DNA of 64,000 nucleotides from Marinomonas profundi (lineage in GTDB: Bacteria; Pseudomonadota; Gammaproteobacteria; Pseudomonadales; Marinomonadaceae), in the NCBI RefSeq assembly GCF_020694005.1, contig NZ_CP073013.1, forward strand, positions 2,428,578 to 2,492,577, in the 5' to 3' direction. The position numbers and the translations under genes are program-made. Within the stretch, counting starts at the first letter, position 1. Each line of letters begins with the position of its first letter. Shown piece by piece: positions 35,222 through 44,366 of the stretch. The notes beneath the pieces are model-generated. The model ran no database searches, was not told the origin of the DNA, and worked only from the letters and a program-made list of their open reading frames with translations.

Positions 35222-35731
35222 GTGAGTTTAAACGGCAAAATAACCGCTAGCACAACAACAGAAACGGTGATCAGAAACACGCGCCCGTTCTTTCCTGATA
35301 TTGAATTGCAAGCGTTTATCGAAAACTACCGCTTGCCAGGTGAATACAACGAAGCGCCGCTTATTTACGAATTAACGGGCGCCATGCGTCACGTAAACGA
35401 AGAATTGACCGACGATGTGTTGATCCTACAAAGCGTGATCGTCGCGGAAACACTGGCCGCGTTCGATGAAGAATTAGTGGCAGTTTACCAAGCTGCAGTC
35501 ATGCACTGGGCGCGGTCTGGGTTGATCAAGTATTTCGAAACCATCAACCGCAAAGCAGCGGCAGAAATACAGGGCGAACGTAACGAAATCATTGTCACGG
35601 AATGGAAAGCCGAGGCGCAAAGCTGCATCGACATGTTAAGCAAGCGCATCCTAAAAGTGGCCGCAGATAACGGCGCGCTAGGCACTGGCCGTCGTGACTA
35701 TGCCGACGGATTTAGAGCGTCGATCATATGA
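35222..35731 (+). CDS. L: Head completion/stabilisation protein (P2 gpL)
   Basis: 169 residues from GTG 35222 with CAGGAG upstream. Matches GPL: FFPDIELQAFIENYRLPG near the N-terminus and AVMHWARSGLIKYFETINRKAAAE. Joins the DNA-filled head to the tail connector. The stop overlaps the start of R (ATGA). Confidence 0.9.
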   Translation: MSLNGKITASTTTETVIRNTRPFFPDIELQAFIENYRLPGEYNEAPLIYELTGAMRHVNEELTDDVLILQSVIVAETLAAFDEELVAVYQAAVMHWARSGLIKYFETINRKAAAEIQGERNEIIVTEWKAEAQSCIDMLSKRILKVAADNGALGTGRRDYADGFRASII

Positions 35732-36183
35732 AAAAGCTTGCCGCACTACGCACGTTTTTAGAAAGCACAGATTACTTTCATAAAAATAAATTTGAAGCGT
35801 GGGCAGAAGGGATAGAGCAGGTACTACGCGGAAAAATGGAAGGTAACCGCGTGTTGCTTTGCACGATGAGCTATAGGGCTGTGTATTCGATTGAAGATTA
35901 CGCCTTTTGTAAATACCCGTTTGAGATCTTGCATGCGCGCTTGATCACGTGGTTAGCGGACAACGATGACCGAAGCGACATGAAAGACAGAGAGCCAAGA
36001 ATTACTTGCGATGTTATGGATGACGAAGTGGCAGATATTGAAATATCACTGAACTTTGAAGAAGACGTTTACATAACGGAAGACGAAAGCGGCGACATTG
36101 AATACTTTGGCAAAAAATGGCGATTAGACACGCCAGAACACGACGTAGCCGAATCATTTGATTTGGTTGATAAGAATGAATAG
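35728..36183 (+). CDS. R: Tail completion protein (P2 gpR)
   Basis: 151 residues, gpR/HP1 tail-completion type: MKKLAALRTFLESTDYF, then FEILHARLITWLADNDDR. The C-terminus is acidic. Needed to finish the tail end that docks with the head. It overlaps gene S by 8 bp. Confidence 0.82.
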   Translation: MKKLAALRTFLESTDYFHKNKFEAWAEGIEQVLRGKMEGNRVLLCTMSYRAVYSIEDYAFCKYPFEILHARLITWLADNDDRSDMKDREPRITCDVMDDEVADIEISLNFEEDVYITEDESGDIEYFGKKWRLDTPEHDVAESFDLVDKNE

Positions 36184-36853
36184 CGCCAGCGGTGTAAGTG
36201 CTTTCTGGCGCGGTGAAACGGCACTGAATGCAGAGTTAAAACTATTCATGTTGCCCAAGGAGAGACGAAAGCGCGCACTTGGGCAAATGGGCAGAGAGAT
36301 AAAAAAGCAATCCCGTAAAAACGTAAAGCAACAAAGAAGCGTAAACGGTGAAGGCTTTAAAGATCGACGAAAAGCGCGAACCAGAGAAGGCCAAATGTTA
36401 AGCGGCTTTGTGAAGGGTTCAAACATTCGACAACGGACACGCGGTTTATCTGTCACGGTTGGTTTTAAAAACAGCGTAATGGGCAGGATGGCAAAAGCGC
36501 ATCAAGAAGGCCAAACGCAAACCATTAAAGCCAAAAAGATGAGTGAGCAACAAAAGTCGGATTGGCGAAGTGAGCCAGCAACACAAGCGCAGGCAAACGC
36601 TATTTTGCGTTTGGGTTGGAGTACATCGAGAAGACGAGACGGAAAGCGAAAAAAGATAAGCCGTCAGTACATCATGGAAAATTTAACCAAGCTGCAAGCG
36701 CTTGGCATGTTGTACGAATTGAATAACAAGCGACAAGGGAAACAAAGCTGGCAAGTGAAACTGCCCGCGCGTGAATTCTTCTCCAATGACGCGAAATGGG
36801 TCAAACAAATGGCGTTCGACGTCGTGAAAAACGAATTAGGCAAAGGCAGGTAA
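36176..36853 (+). CDS. S: Tail completion/virion morphogenesis protein (P2 gpS)
   Basis: 225 residues from ATG 36176 (an earlier Met overlaps gene R more deeply). Strongly basic, with the S-type N-terminal helix (LPKERRKRALGQMGREIKKQSRKN), a typical arrangement in phage virion-morphogenesis family proteins. Forms part of the tail terminator. Confidence 0.82.
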   Translation: MNSASGVSAFWRGETALNAELKLFMLPKERRKRALGQMGREIKKQSRKNVKQQRSVNGEGFKDRRKARTREGQMLSGFVKGSNIRQRTRGLSVTVGFKNSVMGRMAKAHQEGQTQTIKAKKMSEQQKSDWRSEPATQAQANAILRLGWSTSRRRDGKRKKISRQYIMENLTKLQALGMLYELNNKRQGKQSWQVKLPAREFFSNDAKWVKQMAFDVVKNELGKGR

Positions 36854-36858
36854 ATAAC

Positions 36859-37971
36859 ATGGCATTAGGTAGCGTAAGCGTTAGCAGCACAGACAGCGGA
36901 CAGGGCGATTTTACGCAAGTAGAAAAGCAATTCTTGTTCATCGGCGCGGCGGGTAAAAACGCCGCAACGATTCAATACATCGACCAAACCACAAACTTGG
37001 ACGACGTGCTCGGCATCCCGTCCAGCAAGCTAAAAACAGCTATTCAGTGGGCGCGACAAAACGCCGGTACTAACTGGACCTGTATCGCCATGCCGCAAGC
37101 GGCGGCGGGTACATGGTCAGCCGCGTTTGATACCGCAATGGCTCAAAACCTAGTGTGTGAAATGGTTGTTGTTACCGACGCGGTCACAACGCAAACCGAG
37201 CTAGACGACATGAACGCGGCGGTAACCAGCGCGGAAAATCAGTATGGCCGATATTTGCACATGATCGCAGTAACCGACGTCATTGATAAGACCTTGGAAA
37301 GCTGGGCGGATTTCATTGCTGGGTTTGAATTTTTGCAAGATGGCGTTGCCGCGCCGTCTTTGTCATTGATTCCGCAAGTGTTCGATGGCTGGTTGGGGAC
37401 GTACTGTGGCCGTTTATGCCATGAAGACCAATCCATTGCCGACACACCAATGCGCGTGGAGTCGGGTGCTATTGTCGGCTTATCCACATTACCCGTGGAT
37501 AAGGACGGTATTACTTTCAACATGAGCCATGCAAAAGCCCTGAACGACGCTCGCGGCACCGTGCCACAGGTCTATGCCGATTACGATGGCATCTATTGCA
37601 GCGACGGTATGACGCTCGCGCCAGAAGCCAGTGATTTTGCGGTAATTGAAAACTGTCGTGTGGTCAACGTGTGTAAGCGTGAGATCCGTATTTTAGCCAT
37701 CAAAAAAGTGGGTGATCGTGGGCTTAACAGCACGCCGGCATCTATTGCCGCGCATGAAACCAACTTTATGCGCCCGCTGATTAATCGCAGTGTCACCACG
37801 ACTATCAACGGCATTACCAAGCCAGGCGATGTGAAGAAGCCAAAAGACGGTGACGTTGTTATTACGTGGAAAACGCGAACAAATGTGGCCGTGGCTTTAT
37901 TGATTCGTCCTTACAACTGCCCGAAAGCGATTGAAGCAACCGTGGCCTTAGAACTAAGTAACGGAGTGTAG
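36859..37971 (+). CDS. FI: Contractile tail sheath protein (DUF2586, HP1-like FI)
   Basis: 370 residues from MALGSVSVSS; the frame is open earlier but overlaps S. The DUF2586 signature regions are visible (VEKQFLFIGAAG, VFDGWLGTYCGRLCHEDQSIADTPMRV, RDLN-like GDRGLNSTPASIAAHETNFMRPL). Assembles around the tube and contracts on infection. Followed immediately by the tube gene, the normal order. Confidence 0.9.
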   Translation: MALGSVSVSSTDSGQGDFTQVEKQFLFIGAAGKNAATIQYIDQTTNLDDVLGIPSSKLKTAIQWARQNAGTNWTCIAMPQAAAGTWSAAFDTAMAQNLVCEMVVVTDAVTTQTELDDMNAAVTSAENQYGRYLHMIAVTDVIDKTLESWADFIAGFEFLQDGVAAPSLSLIPQVFDGWLGTYCGRLCHEDQSIADTPMRVESGAIVGLSTLPVDKDGITFNMSHAKALNDARGTVPQVYADYDGIYCSDGMTLAPEASDFAVIENCRVVNVCKREIRILAIKKVGDRGLNSTPASIAAHETNFMRPLINRSVTTTINGITKPGDVKKPKDGDVVITWKTRTNVAVALLIRPYNCPKAIEATVALELSNGV

Positions 37972-37974
37972 ACC

Positions 37975-38433
37975 ATGAGTACACATCACATTTCAGGAAT
38001 GGATGTAAACGTGTCATTGGGCACGCAATTGATAAACGTAAAACAATTTACGCTGAACATCGAAGACGGCATGAAAGAAACCACCACGCGCGGCGTGGCA
38101 AATGGTTTTGTTAATGGCGTAACAGCGGCAAGCGGTGAAATCACCGTGGATACAGAAAACTTTAATCGAATCATTGAAGAGGCGCGAAAGGTTGGGTCAT
38201 TCCAGCAGTTGCCCGCATTCGACATTATCGGCTTGGGTCAAACAGTAAACCAAAAGCTGAAAACAGCGGCGTACGGCTGCAAGCTGAGTGTATCTAAATT
38301 GCTTGATGCCGCCGGTGATGGCGGCGACAAATTGGAACACACCATCCCGTATAAAGTGACAGATCCGCGTTTCGTTGAAATTAACGGCGTACCGTACTTG
38401 GATCAAAACCACATAGCGGCGTTGGGGTTGTAG
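37975..38433 (+). CDS. FII: Tail tube protein (DUF2597, HP1-like FII)
   Basis: 152 residues, DUF2597: ISGMDVNVSLGTQLINVKQFTLNIEDG, TRGVANGFVNG, then a KVTDPRFVEINGVPYL end. Stacked hexamers form the inner tail tube. Three bases after the sheath stop. Confidence 0.9.
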   Translation: MSTHHISGMDVNVSLGTQLINVKQFTLNIEDGMKETTTRGVANGFVNGVTAASGEITVDTENFNRIIEEARKVGSFQQLPAFDIIGLGQTVNQKLKTAAYGCKLSVSKLLDAAGDGGDKLEHTIPYKVTDPRFVEINGVPYLDQNHIAALGL

Positions 38434-38436
38434 GCC

Positions 38437-38970
38437 ATGAGCCACTTTAAAACAGCATTGGCCGACGTACTGAAACACGAAGGCGGCTATGTAGACCATA
38501 AAAATGATAACGGCGGCGCAACGGCGTTTGGTATTTCGTTGCGTTTCTTATCTATATTGCCAGCGTTGGCAGGTGATGTGAACGGTGACGGCCATGTGAA
38601 CAAGGACGATGTAAAGGCGCTTTCAAAAGAGGACGCGGCCAAGTTTTACGAAACGTATTTTTGGTTACATTACCGTTTGAATGAAGTGGAGACCGAAAGT
38701 ATCGCCGTGAAATTGATGAATCTATTCGTCAATATGCGCGGAAAAACAGCGGCTTTAATTGCCCAGCGCGCGGCCAATGATTTGGGCGCGGGATTGGTTG
38801 AAGACGGTATTTTAGGGTCAAAAAGCATGGCCGTTCTAAATAGTTTAGAAGCAGAGCCGCTTTTGGTTTGTATCAAATATCAGGCATGGGCTGTTTATAA
38901 AGCCATTGTTGAAAACACACCAAGCCAAGCGGTTTTTATTAACGGATGGCAAAAGAGGGCGTTTGCATGA
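38437..38970 (+). CDS. Endolysin (GH108-type N-acetylmuramidase) with EF-hand-like loop
   Basis: 177 residues. Catalytic HEGGYVDHKNDNGGATAFGI is the GH108 active-site motif (Glu general acid), followed by the C-terminal peptidoglycan-binding half (LIAQRAANDLG, VEDGILGSKSM). An insert DVNGDGHVNKDDV matches a dockerin/EF-hand Ca2+ loop, suggesting calcium-dependent folding or activity. No signal peptide, so release needs a holin. Confidence 0.88.
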   Translation: MSHFKTALADVLKHEGGYVDHKNDNGGATAFGISLRFLSILPALAGDVNGDGHVNKDDVKALSKEDAAKFYETYFWLHYRLNEVETESIAVKLMNLFVNMRGKTAALIAQRAANDLGAGLVEDGILGSKSMAVLNSLEAEPLLVCIKYQAWAVYKAIVENTPSQAVFINGWQKRAFA

Positions 38971-39182
38971 GTGCATTTTTATTACCTTTGTTACGAAATT
39001 TAGGAACCGCGTTACTGACCAAAACTTTTGGTATTTGGCTGGCAAAACTGGCGGCGAAATCGACTAAGACCATGGTCGATGACAATGCGGTGCTGTTGCT
39101 GGAAGGCGGGCTAAACAACGATGCGGCCAAGATTGAAGCGGCCGCAAAAGCCATTTTGGAAGAGCTTTCTAAAAAAGTTTAG
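38967..39182 (+). CDS. Small membrane-active lysis-cassette protein, holin candidate
   Basis: 71 residues from ATG 38967, ATGA-coupled to the endolysin. One hydrophobic stretch (FLLPLLRNLGTALLTKTFGIWLAKLAA) and an Ala/Leu-rich amphipathic C-terminus. Position in the lysis cassette suggests a holin or pinholin; no family recognised. Confidence 0.55.
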   Translation: MSAFLLPLLRNLGTALLTKTFGIWLAKLAAKSTKTMVDDNAVLLLEGGLNNDAAKIEAAAKAILEELSKKV

Positions 39183-39190
39183 GGGTGGTT

Positions 39191-39430
39191 ATGGAGCTGT
39201 CACAAGCGACTTTGACTGTTGCCATGTTTGTGCTGTCAGCGATTACAAGTGGGCTTGTGGCTTTTCTTATATTTTTGTTCCAGCGCACAGCAAGCAACGA
39301 ACGCGACTTAATGCAGCACAAATTGGATGCGGCAGAAAAGTACGCCCATAAAAATGAAATTAATGAAATAGCGGGTCGACTAGAACGAAAAATGGACGAC
39401 CTGTTTAAGCAATTTTACGATAGAAAATAG
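39191..39430 (+). CDS. Lysis-cassette protein with N-terminal membrane helix and coiled coil
   Basis: 79 residues from ATG 39191 (AGGGGT upstream). A single membrane helix (TLTVAMFVLSAITSGLVAFLIFLF) is followed by a charged helix (NERDLMQHKLDAAEKYAHKNE). This topology fits an i-spanin or holin-like protein. No overlapping o-spanin lipoprotein was found. Confidence 0.55.
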   Translation: MELSQATLTVAMFVLSAITSGLVAFLIFLFQRTASNERDLMQHKLDAAEKYAHKNEINEIAGRLERKMDDLFKQFYDRK

Positions 39431-39440
39431 GGGAATGAGT

Positions 39441-39785
39441 ATGTCTAAGGCGTTAGAAGGCCAAGCGATTTTGGTAACCATCGGCACAGTGGATTTTCAA
39501 TTCAATGTGACAGACAAGGCGTTTAACAAATTTGTAGACGCGTCGTCAAATGGCGGAAAAGTAACGCTTCAAGCGTGGAGTTTTTTGGCTGACACAGTCG
39601 AAAACAAACAGCATGCAAAGCTAAAAGGCATGCTAGTTAACGACGCAAACGAGCCGCGCGCGCAACTTGTTATGGACGTGATCAAGATCATTCAAGAGGA
39701 ATTCGTGAGTGATTTGCCAAAAGTGGTAAAGACGCGAGCGAGTTCTGCAAATTCATCGAAAGAAACGGATTTGAGCAACTCGTAA
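39441..39785 (+). CDS. Tail assembly chaperone, short form (P2 gpE analogue)
   Basis: 114 residues from ATG 39441 (AGGGGA 6 bp upstream; the ATG at 39435 touches that site). Compact beta domain (GQAILVTIGTVDFQFNVTDKAFNKFVD) then a helical part. The last 20 residues (SANSSKETDLSNS) look unconserved because a second frame takes over. Located just before the tape measure gene, where tail chaperones occur. Confidence 0.75.
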   Translation: MSKALEGQAILVTIGTVDFQFNVTDKAFNKFVDASSNGGKVTLQAWSFLADTVENKQHAKLKGMLVNDANEPRAQLVMDVIKIIQEEFVSDLPKVVKTRASSANSSKETDLSNS

Positions 39786-39922
39786 CGTTACGAATGCGCC
39801 ACCTGCCACACGAAAACGACTCTGCCGAAAATTTGGGTAGGGCGTTGTGGTTAGAAGGGCGCGAACTGGAAAGACAAACCGCCGCGATAGCAAACGGCAT
39901 AAGCAAGGCATTTTCGAAGTAA
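39713..39922 (+). CDS. Minus-one frame extension of the tail chaperone (P2 E' analogue)
   Basis: The -1 frame is open from 39713 to the TAA at 39920-39922 and encodes a protein-like sequence (EFCKFIERNGFEQLVTLRMR, then LGRALWLEGRELERQ). It has no good start of its own. Frame-zero CCA AAA GTG near 39717-39725 gives an A-AAA-G slip site just inside the overlap. A programmed -1 shift would fuse the chaperone to this domain, as for P2 E+E'. Confidence 0.65.
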   Translation, partial: FAKSGKDASEFCKFIERNGFEQLVTLRMRHLPHENDSAENLGRALWLEGRELERQTAAIANGISKAFSK

Positions 39923-39938
39923 TCGGATTGGTGGATTG

Positions 39939-42176
39939 ATGGCTGGATCATTTGACAGACTAATGTTGACAGTGGGGCTACTGGATAAAATCACAGGCCC
40001 CATGCGCGGTATTCAGCGCACTATCCAGCAAGTCACGAGCAATTCGCGAAAAGCGTTTATGAACACGGCGGCGGGCGTAACGGCACTTATTGCCGCGTCC
40101 GCCAGCTTTGCCAACACGGTAAACCCAGCCAACGACATGAACATGGCGCTTGGCGAGGTGCGTTCAATGGACGTGGCCGACGACACGCTAAAACGGCTAA
40201 ATCAAGCCGGACTTCAGTACTCCATTCAGTTTGGCGAATCGGCCAGCAACTACGTGCGTTCCGCTTATGACATTCAATCCGCAATAGACGGATTAGAAGG
40301 CGCTGATTTACCAAAATTCACCACGGCGGCGGGCACGCTAGCAAAAGCCACAAAGGCCAATGTGACCGATATAACCAGCTATTTCGGTTCGATGTACGGG
40401 ATTTTTAGAGAACAAGCCAACGGAATGGGCAAGGGGAATTGGGTAGAAATGCTCGCGGGGCAAACCGCCACAGCCGTGCAAATGTTCAAAACCACAGGGC
40501 CAGAAATGAAATCCGCGTTTGAATCTATCGGCGCGGGCGCCACGGAAATGGGCGTAAAAATTAACGAACAAATGGCCGTGCTTGGCACATTGCAATCCAC
40601 CATGAGCGGGTCAGAGGCGGGCACGAAGTACGGTGCATTTTTAGAAGGGTTGTCCGGAGCGCAAGCCGAATTTGGCCTGAATTTTAGTGATGCGAATGGC
40701 GACTTATTACCCATTGTCGAGATCATGAAAAAGATAAAAGGCGAAATGGGCGGCATGGGCTGGGACCAAAGCCGAGATTTTTTATCGGGTGCGTTTAACG
40801 ATGAAGCCATCGATTTTATCCAGTTGATGGGTAAAGACATCAATAAGCTGGGCAGCGACATCAATGAGCTGGGTGACATAACAGGCATGGAAAAAGCGGA
40901 ATGGATGGCCGCGCAAATGCAAAACAACTTTGCTCGTCTTGCTCAGTCGGTGACCGCCGTGTCTATCGCAATTTGGCAAAAAGCCCTGCCGTCTATTGAA
41001 CCCTATATCAACATGATGACAGATGCCGCCAGCGTGATTGTCGAATGGGCGGATAAGTACCCGCATTTGACCAAAGCCGTTGGTTTGTTGATTACCGGAT
41101 TTATTGCTCTTGTTGCCGTGGCTGGTGTCGTAACGCTTGCCATTGGTCTTATGCAATACGCCCACGTTGGTTTGATGATGCGCTTTGTTTTGCTTAGACC
41201 AATTGTCTGGGCGGCTCGCCTTGTTATGTTGGCATGGTCTGCGGCAATGTGGGTTGCACGAACCGCTTTACTCGCGTTCGTACTTTATGGCCCTGCTATT
41301 GCGGCATTTTTTACTGTCATGAAAACCAGTATTTTGACGACATTACCAGCAATTTGGTCGTTTACTGCGGCTTTATTGGCCAATCCAATAACTTGGGTTG
41401 TGGTTGGTGTTGTCGCATTGATCGCCGCGTTAGTTGCATTGGTTGTGTATTGGGACGATGTAAGCGCGGCTGTTGGGCGATTCTTTTCAAGCATTGGCGA
41501 CTTTGTCGACGTGTCTATTTTCGAGCCTATCCAGCAATGGTGGGGCGATTTCCAAGTCTGGTTAAGTGGTGTGTCGCTTATGCCAAGCTGGGATATGGGT
41601 AGCGATTTTACGGCAAGTCTGTCTGCTAAATGGGCCGCGTTTGCGGGCTGGATTGGTGGCTTGAGCTTAGCACCCGTTTGGGATCTGGGCAGTGATCTAG
41701 TCGAGGGGCTGGCTCAAAAGTGGGGAGATTTTCAAGTTTGGTTAAGCGGTGTGTCGCTTATGCCGAGCTGGAATTTAGGTATTGATGCATTCGACTCTAT
41801 CAAACAATGGTGGACAGATTTCAAAGGCTGGTTATCGGCTCTTGATCCGTTCGCGTTTCTTGGTGAAAAGGTCGATTGGCTGAAAAACAAACTGTCTTGG
41901 TTGCCAGGTATCGATACGAGCACCAGCACAAGCAGCACACAAGAAGTGATCAGCAAGGTCGAAAGCCAAGCCGAAACGGTGAATAAATCGGTGGTGTTGC
42001 CCGGTGCGGAATCAAGTCAAAGCGGCAGCGAGTCGGGCGGATTGTTCCAGACCATTAGCAACATGTTCGGCGGAAATAAAAAATCCGTACACGTTGAGAA
42101 AATGGAAGTGAATAACAATGGGCAAGCAGTACGCGGTGCGGATTTACTCTATCAATTAGAAATGGAAGCGGGCTAA
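39939..42176 (+). CDS. T: Tail tape measure protein (P2 gpT)
   Basis: 745 residues from ATG 39939. N-terminal tape-measure signature (LLDKITGPMRGIQRTIQQ), a long helical body (AQFGESASNYVRSAYDIQSAIDG type), and a TMP core (GTKYGAFLEGL, DFIQLMGKDI). Hydrophobic helices lie around 380-500. Trp-rich tandem repeats follow (about 520-640: WGDFQVWLSGVSLMPSW twice with related units between and after). It sets tail length and may form the channel at injection. Confidence 0.92.
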   Translation: MAGSFDRLMLTVGLLDKITGPMRGIQRTIQQVTSNSRKAFMNTAAGVTALIAASASFANTVNPANDMNMALGEVRSMDVADDTLKRLNQAGLQYSIQFGESASNYVRSAYDIQSAIDGLEGADLPKFTTAAGTLAKATKANVTDITSYFGSMYGIFREQANGMGKGNWVEMLAGQTATAVQMFKTTGPEMKSAFESIGAGATEMGVKINEQMAVLGTLQSTMSGSEAGTKYGAFLEGLSGAQAEFGLNFSDANGDLLPIVEIMKKIKGEMGGMGWDQSRDFLSGAFNDEAIDFIQLMGKDINKLGSDINELGDITGMEKAEWMAAQMQNNFARLAQSVTAVSIAIWQKALPSIEPYINMMTDAASVIVEWADKYPHLTKAVGLLITGFIALVAVAGVVTLAIGLMQYAHVGLMMRFVLLRPIVWAARLVMLAWSAAMWVARTALLAFVLYGPAIAAFFTVMKTSILTTLPAIWSFTAALLANPITWVVVGVVALIAALVALVVYWDDVSAAVGRFFSSIGDFVDVSIFEPIQQWWGDFQVWLSGVSLMPSWDMGSDFTASLSAKWAAFAGWIGGLSLAPVWDLGSDLVEGLAQKWGDFQVWLSGVSLMPSWNLGIDAFDSIKQWWTDFKGWLSALDPFAFLGEKVDWLKNKLSWLPGIDTSTSTSSTQEVISKVESQAETVNKSVVLPGAESSQSGSESGGLFQTISNMFGGNKKSVHVEKMEVNNNGQAVRGADLLYQLEMEAG

Positions 42177-42487
42177 TGCCAAGTATCGATTTGCTCATTC
42201 AAGACGATGACATGGTGTTTTCCAGCATTGGCGAACCATTGTTAGTCACTGGTGTTGATTGTGTCGCGCAAGACATACGCCACATGATCCGCGAAAAAGG
42301 CTATGCGTGGCGGATGATTGGCGAGCGCAACCAAACCACCATTAATGCGCTGTGCACTGAAATTGAAATAGAAATGGAAAACGACGAGCGAATTTACCCA
42401 GGCACGGCCAACGTAACACTAAGCGGTGAAACGCTGATTTGTGAGGCCCAAACCGTAGCGGGCGAGCGATTGGTGGTGACGGTATGA
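42176..42487 (+). CDS. Small baseplate wedge protein (DUF2590-like, gpW position)
   Basis: 103 residues: SIDLLIQDDDMVFSSIGEPLLVTG, DIRHMIREKGYAWRMIGER. Position between tape measure and gpJ and the general layout correspond to DUF2590/gp25-like wedge subunits of HP1-type phages. Overlaps its neighbours by 1 and 4 bp. Confidence 0.78.
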   Translation: MPSIDLLIQDDDMVFSSIGEPLLVTGVDCVAQDIRHMIREKGYAWRMIGERNQTTINALCTEIEIEMENDERIYPGTANVTLSGETLICEAQTVAGERLVVTV

Positions 42488-43638
42488 GCGATTTTGAAGA
42501 CGTATTAAAAGACAACGGCGTCCCGACAACAGAAGCCGAGATCACAGAAAGGTTTAGAGAATCGTTAGTCGAATCGGGTTCGAAAATATCGAACGATTCC
42601 AACTATTCACCATTCTGGCGTTTGATCTCAGTTATTGCTACTAAGCCATTTTTGTGGATCGTGCAATTACTGATTAAAAACGTAATGCCACAGTTTTTCC
42701 TAAAAACCGTGGGTGAGTCGTTTATTAATCTCTGGGGTGACAGCTACGGCGTAGAGCGTAAGCAGGCCGAAACATTGTTGGGCCGTGTGTTGTTTACGCG
42801 TGTCGATACGTCGGCAGAGTTGGTGATACCAGCGGGAACCGTTGTTTATACAGACAGTATTAACAACACGATTTATGAATTATTGACCATTGACGAAGTG
42901 GCTATTGATGCTGGTGCCGATGGCGCCATCGTCGCTGTGCAAGCAGCCAAAGCGGGCGCGGCGTACAACTTGGAAACAGGCTATTACAGACATTGCGATA
43001 TTGACGGGCTAACGGTCACAAACCCAGTGGATTGGATAGACAGCGTTGGCGCAGATTATGAGGACATTGAAGATTATCGCCTGCGTATTCGCAATGCGTT
43101 CAATACGCTGAGCCATTACCACACAGACGGCGTGTATCGTTTTTTGATGACGAAATTTGCGGGCGTCGCAACCGATATGATTTGGTTCGAACACGAAGCA
43201 CCACGGGGACCAGGTACGGCCAATGCGTATGTGTTGTTCGAATTAGACGCGCCGGCAAACAGCTACATAGCAACTATTAATCGCATGATTTCAAGCGAGG
43301 GCTACCACGGCCACGGCGACGATTTACAAGTGTTCGCAATGCCAGAAACTACGCATTCAATAACCGCAAATGTCTATTTGCCATCGGATTTATTGAGCAC
43401 AGAAAAGCAAGCAATTTTGACAGGCGTAGAACAAGCAATACAAGCCGCGTTTCGCTCTAATTCCGCGTACGTGATGACGCAAACCTTGCCATTTTCACGT
43501 TTTAGTTTTACGCGCATGGCGAGCGAGATTTATAGATTGTTTCCAGAAATCGAAAGCATTACGTTTGATCAGAGCGACATCATCAGCGAAATGTCTATCC
43601 CGCGTTTATCGGCGCTTACTGTGAGCGAGGGCGTGTGA
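42484..43638 (+). CDS. J: Baseplate wedge protein J
   Basis: 384 residues, gpJ/gp6-like family: FINLWGDSYGVERKQAETLLGRVLFTR, VIPAGTVVYTDS, and DYRLRIRNAFNTLSHYHTDGVYRF. Builds the baseplate wedge that surrounds the hub. ATGA overlap with the upstream gene. Confidence 0.92.
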   Translation: MSDFEDVLKDNGVPTTEAEITERFRESLVESGSKISNDSNYSPFWRLISVIATKPFLWIVQLLIKNVMPQFFLKTVGESFINLWGDSYGVERKQAETLLGRVLFTRVDTSAELVIPAGTVVYTDSINNTIYELLTIDEVAIDAGADGAIVAVQAAKAGAAYNLETGYYRHCDIDGLTVTNPVDWIDSVGADYEDIEDYRLRIRNAFNTLSHYHTDGVYRFLMTKFAGVATDMIWFEHEAPRGPGTANAYVLFELDAPANSYIATINRMISSEGYHGHGDDLQVFAMPETTHSITANVYLPSDLLSTEKQAILTGVEQAIQAAFRSNSAYVMTQTLPFSRFSFTRMASEIYRLFPEIESITFDQSDIISEMSIPRLSALTVSEGV

Positions 43639-44366
43639 TGACAGATCGTTTTGATTTGCCCGTCTGGATCAAAGAAGGCACGGAAGTTCAAAAGCTAGCC
43701 AGTGGTTTTGCAAGCTTTTGGGACAAAGCCGAGGGCTGGATAAAAACGCCGCTCAATCAACTGGACGCGGAAACCTGTCACCCCAAAATACTAAAAATGC
43801 TAGCGTATCAGCGCGATATGAATTTACTGCCAAACGAGCCGGAAAGTTTGTTTCGTAAGCGAGTAAAACACGCGGTTAAAAACGCCCAAGACGCTGGCAG
43901 TTATGCAGGATTTAAAGCAATTTTCGAGCGTTTAGACGTGCCATTGCTGGGGCAAATAGAGCGAGATCCATTAACAGATTGGGACGTGATAACGCTATGG
44001 CTGACGGACTCGGCAATAACGCAAGAACCGGAACTAGGTCAATACATTATCAGGACGTATGGCCGTACTTGTCGACGCTATGAATTTTTATTAGTCGACG
44101 CATTGCCTGCAGTTAATGTGCATTCGTTTTCGTCCAGTGTGGAGCGCAAACAAGACAAAGCTAACGCGGTAAATGAACATATTTTTTCTGATGATTTGGA
44201 CGGCTACAAAATAGGAAAAATAGCAGCAAACTGGATGGACAGAAGCCAAGAAATTTTAAATGTGCGTGAACCGTGGATATTTGACGACGCGGTGAGCGGA
44301 ATGAATGTGACGTTTTTAAGTGCGTCGTTGGAACGAGCCGTCGACAGCGTGAGAGGTAACGAATAA
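43638..44366 (+). CDS. I: Baseplate/tail protein I
   Basis: 242 residues from ATG 43638 (GAGGG upstream; GTG 43635 also possible). gpI-like: CHPKILKMLAYQRDMNLL and FRKRVKHAVKNAQDAGSYAGFKAIF. Connects the baseplate wedge to the fibres. The stop overlaps the first fibre gene (TAATG). Confidence 0.88.
   Translation: MTDRFDLPVWIKEGTEVQKLASGFASFWDKAEGWIKTPLNQLDAETCHPKILKMLAYQRDMNLLPNEPESLFRKRVKHAVKNAQDAGSYAGFKAIFERLDVPLLGQIERDPLTDWDVITLWLTDSAITQEPELGQYIIRTYGRTCRRYEFLLVDALPAVNVHSFSSSVERKQDKANAVNEHIFSDDLDGYKIGKIAANWMDRSQEILNVREPWIFDDAVSGMNVTFLSASLERAVDSVRGNE

Noticed and set aside
40379..40927. 182-codon open frame antisense to the tape measure gene
   Set aside because: Shadow frame of a coding gene with biased codon use; Met/Pro/Ser-rich composition is typical of antisense frames.
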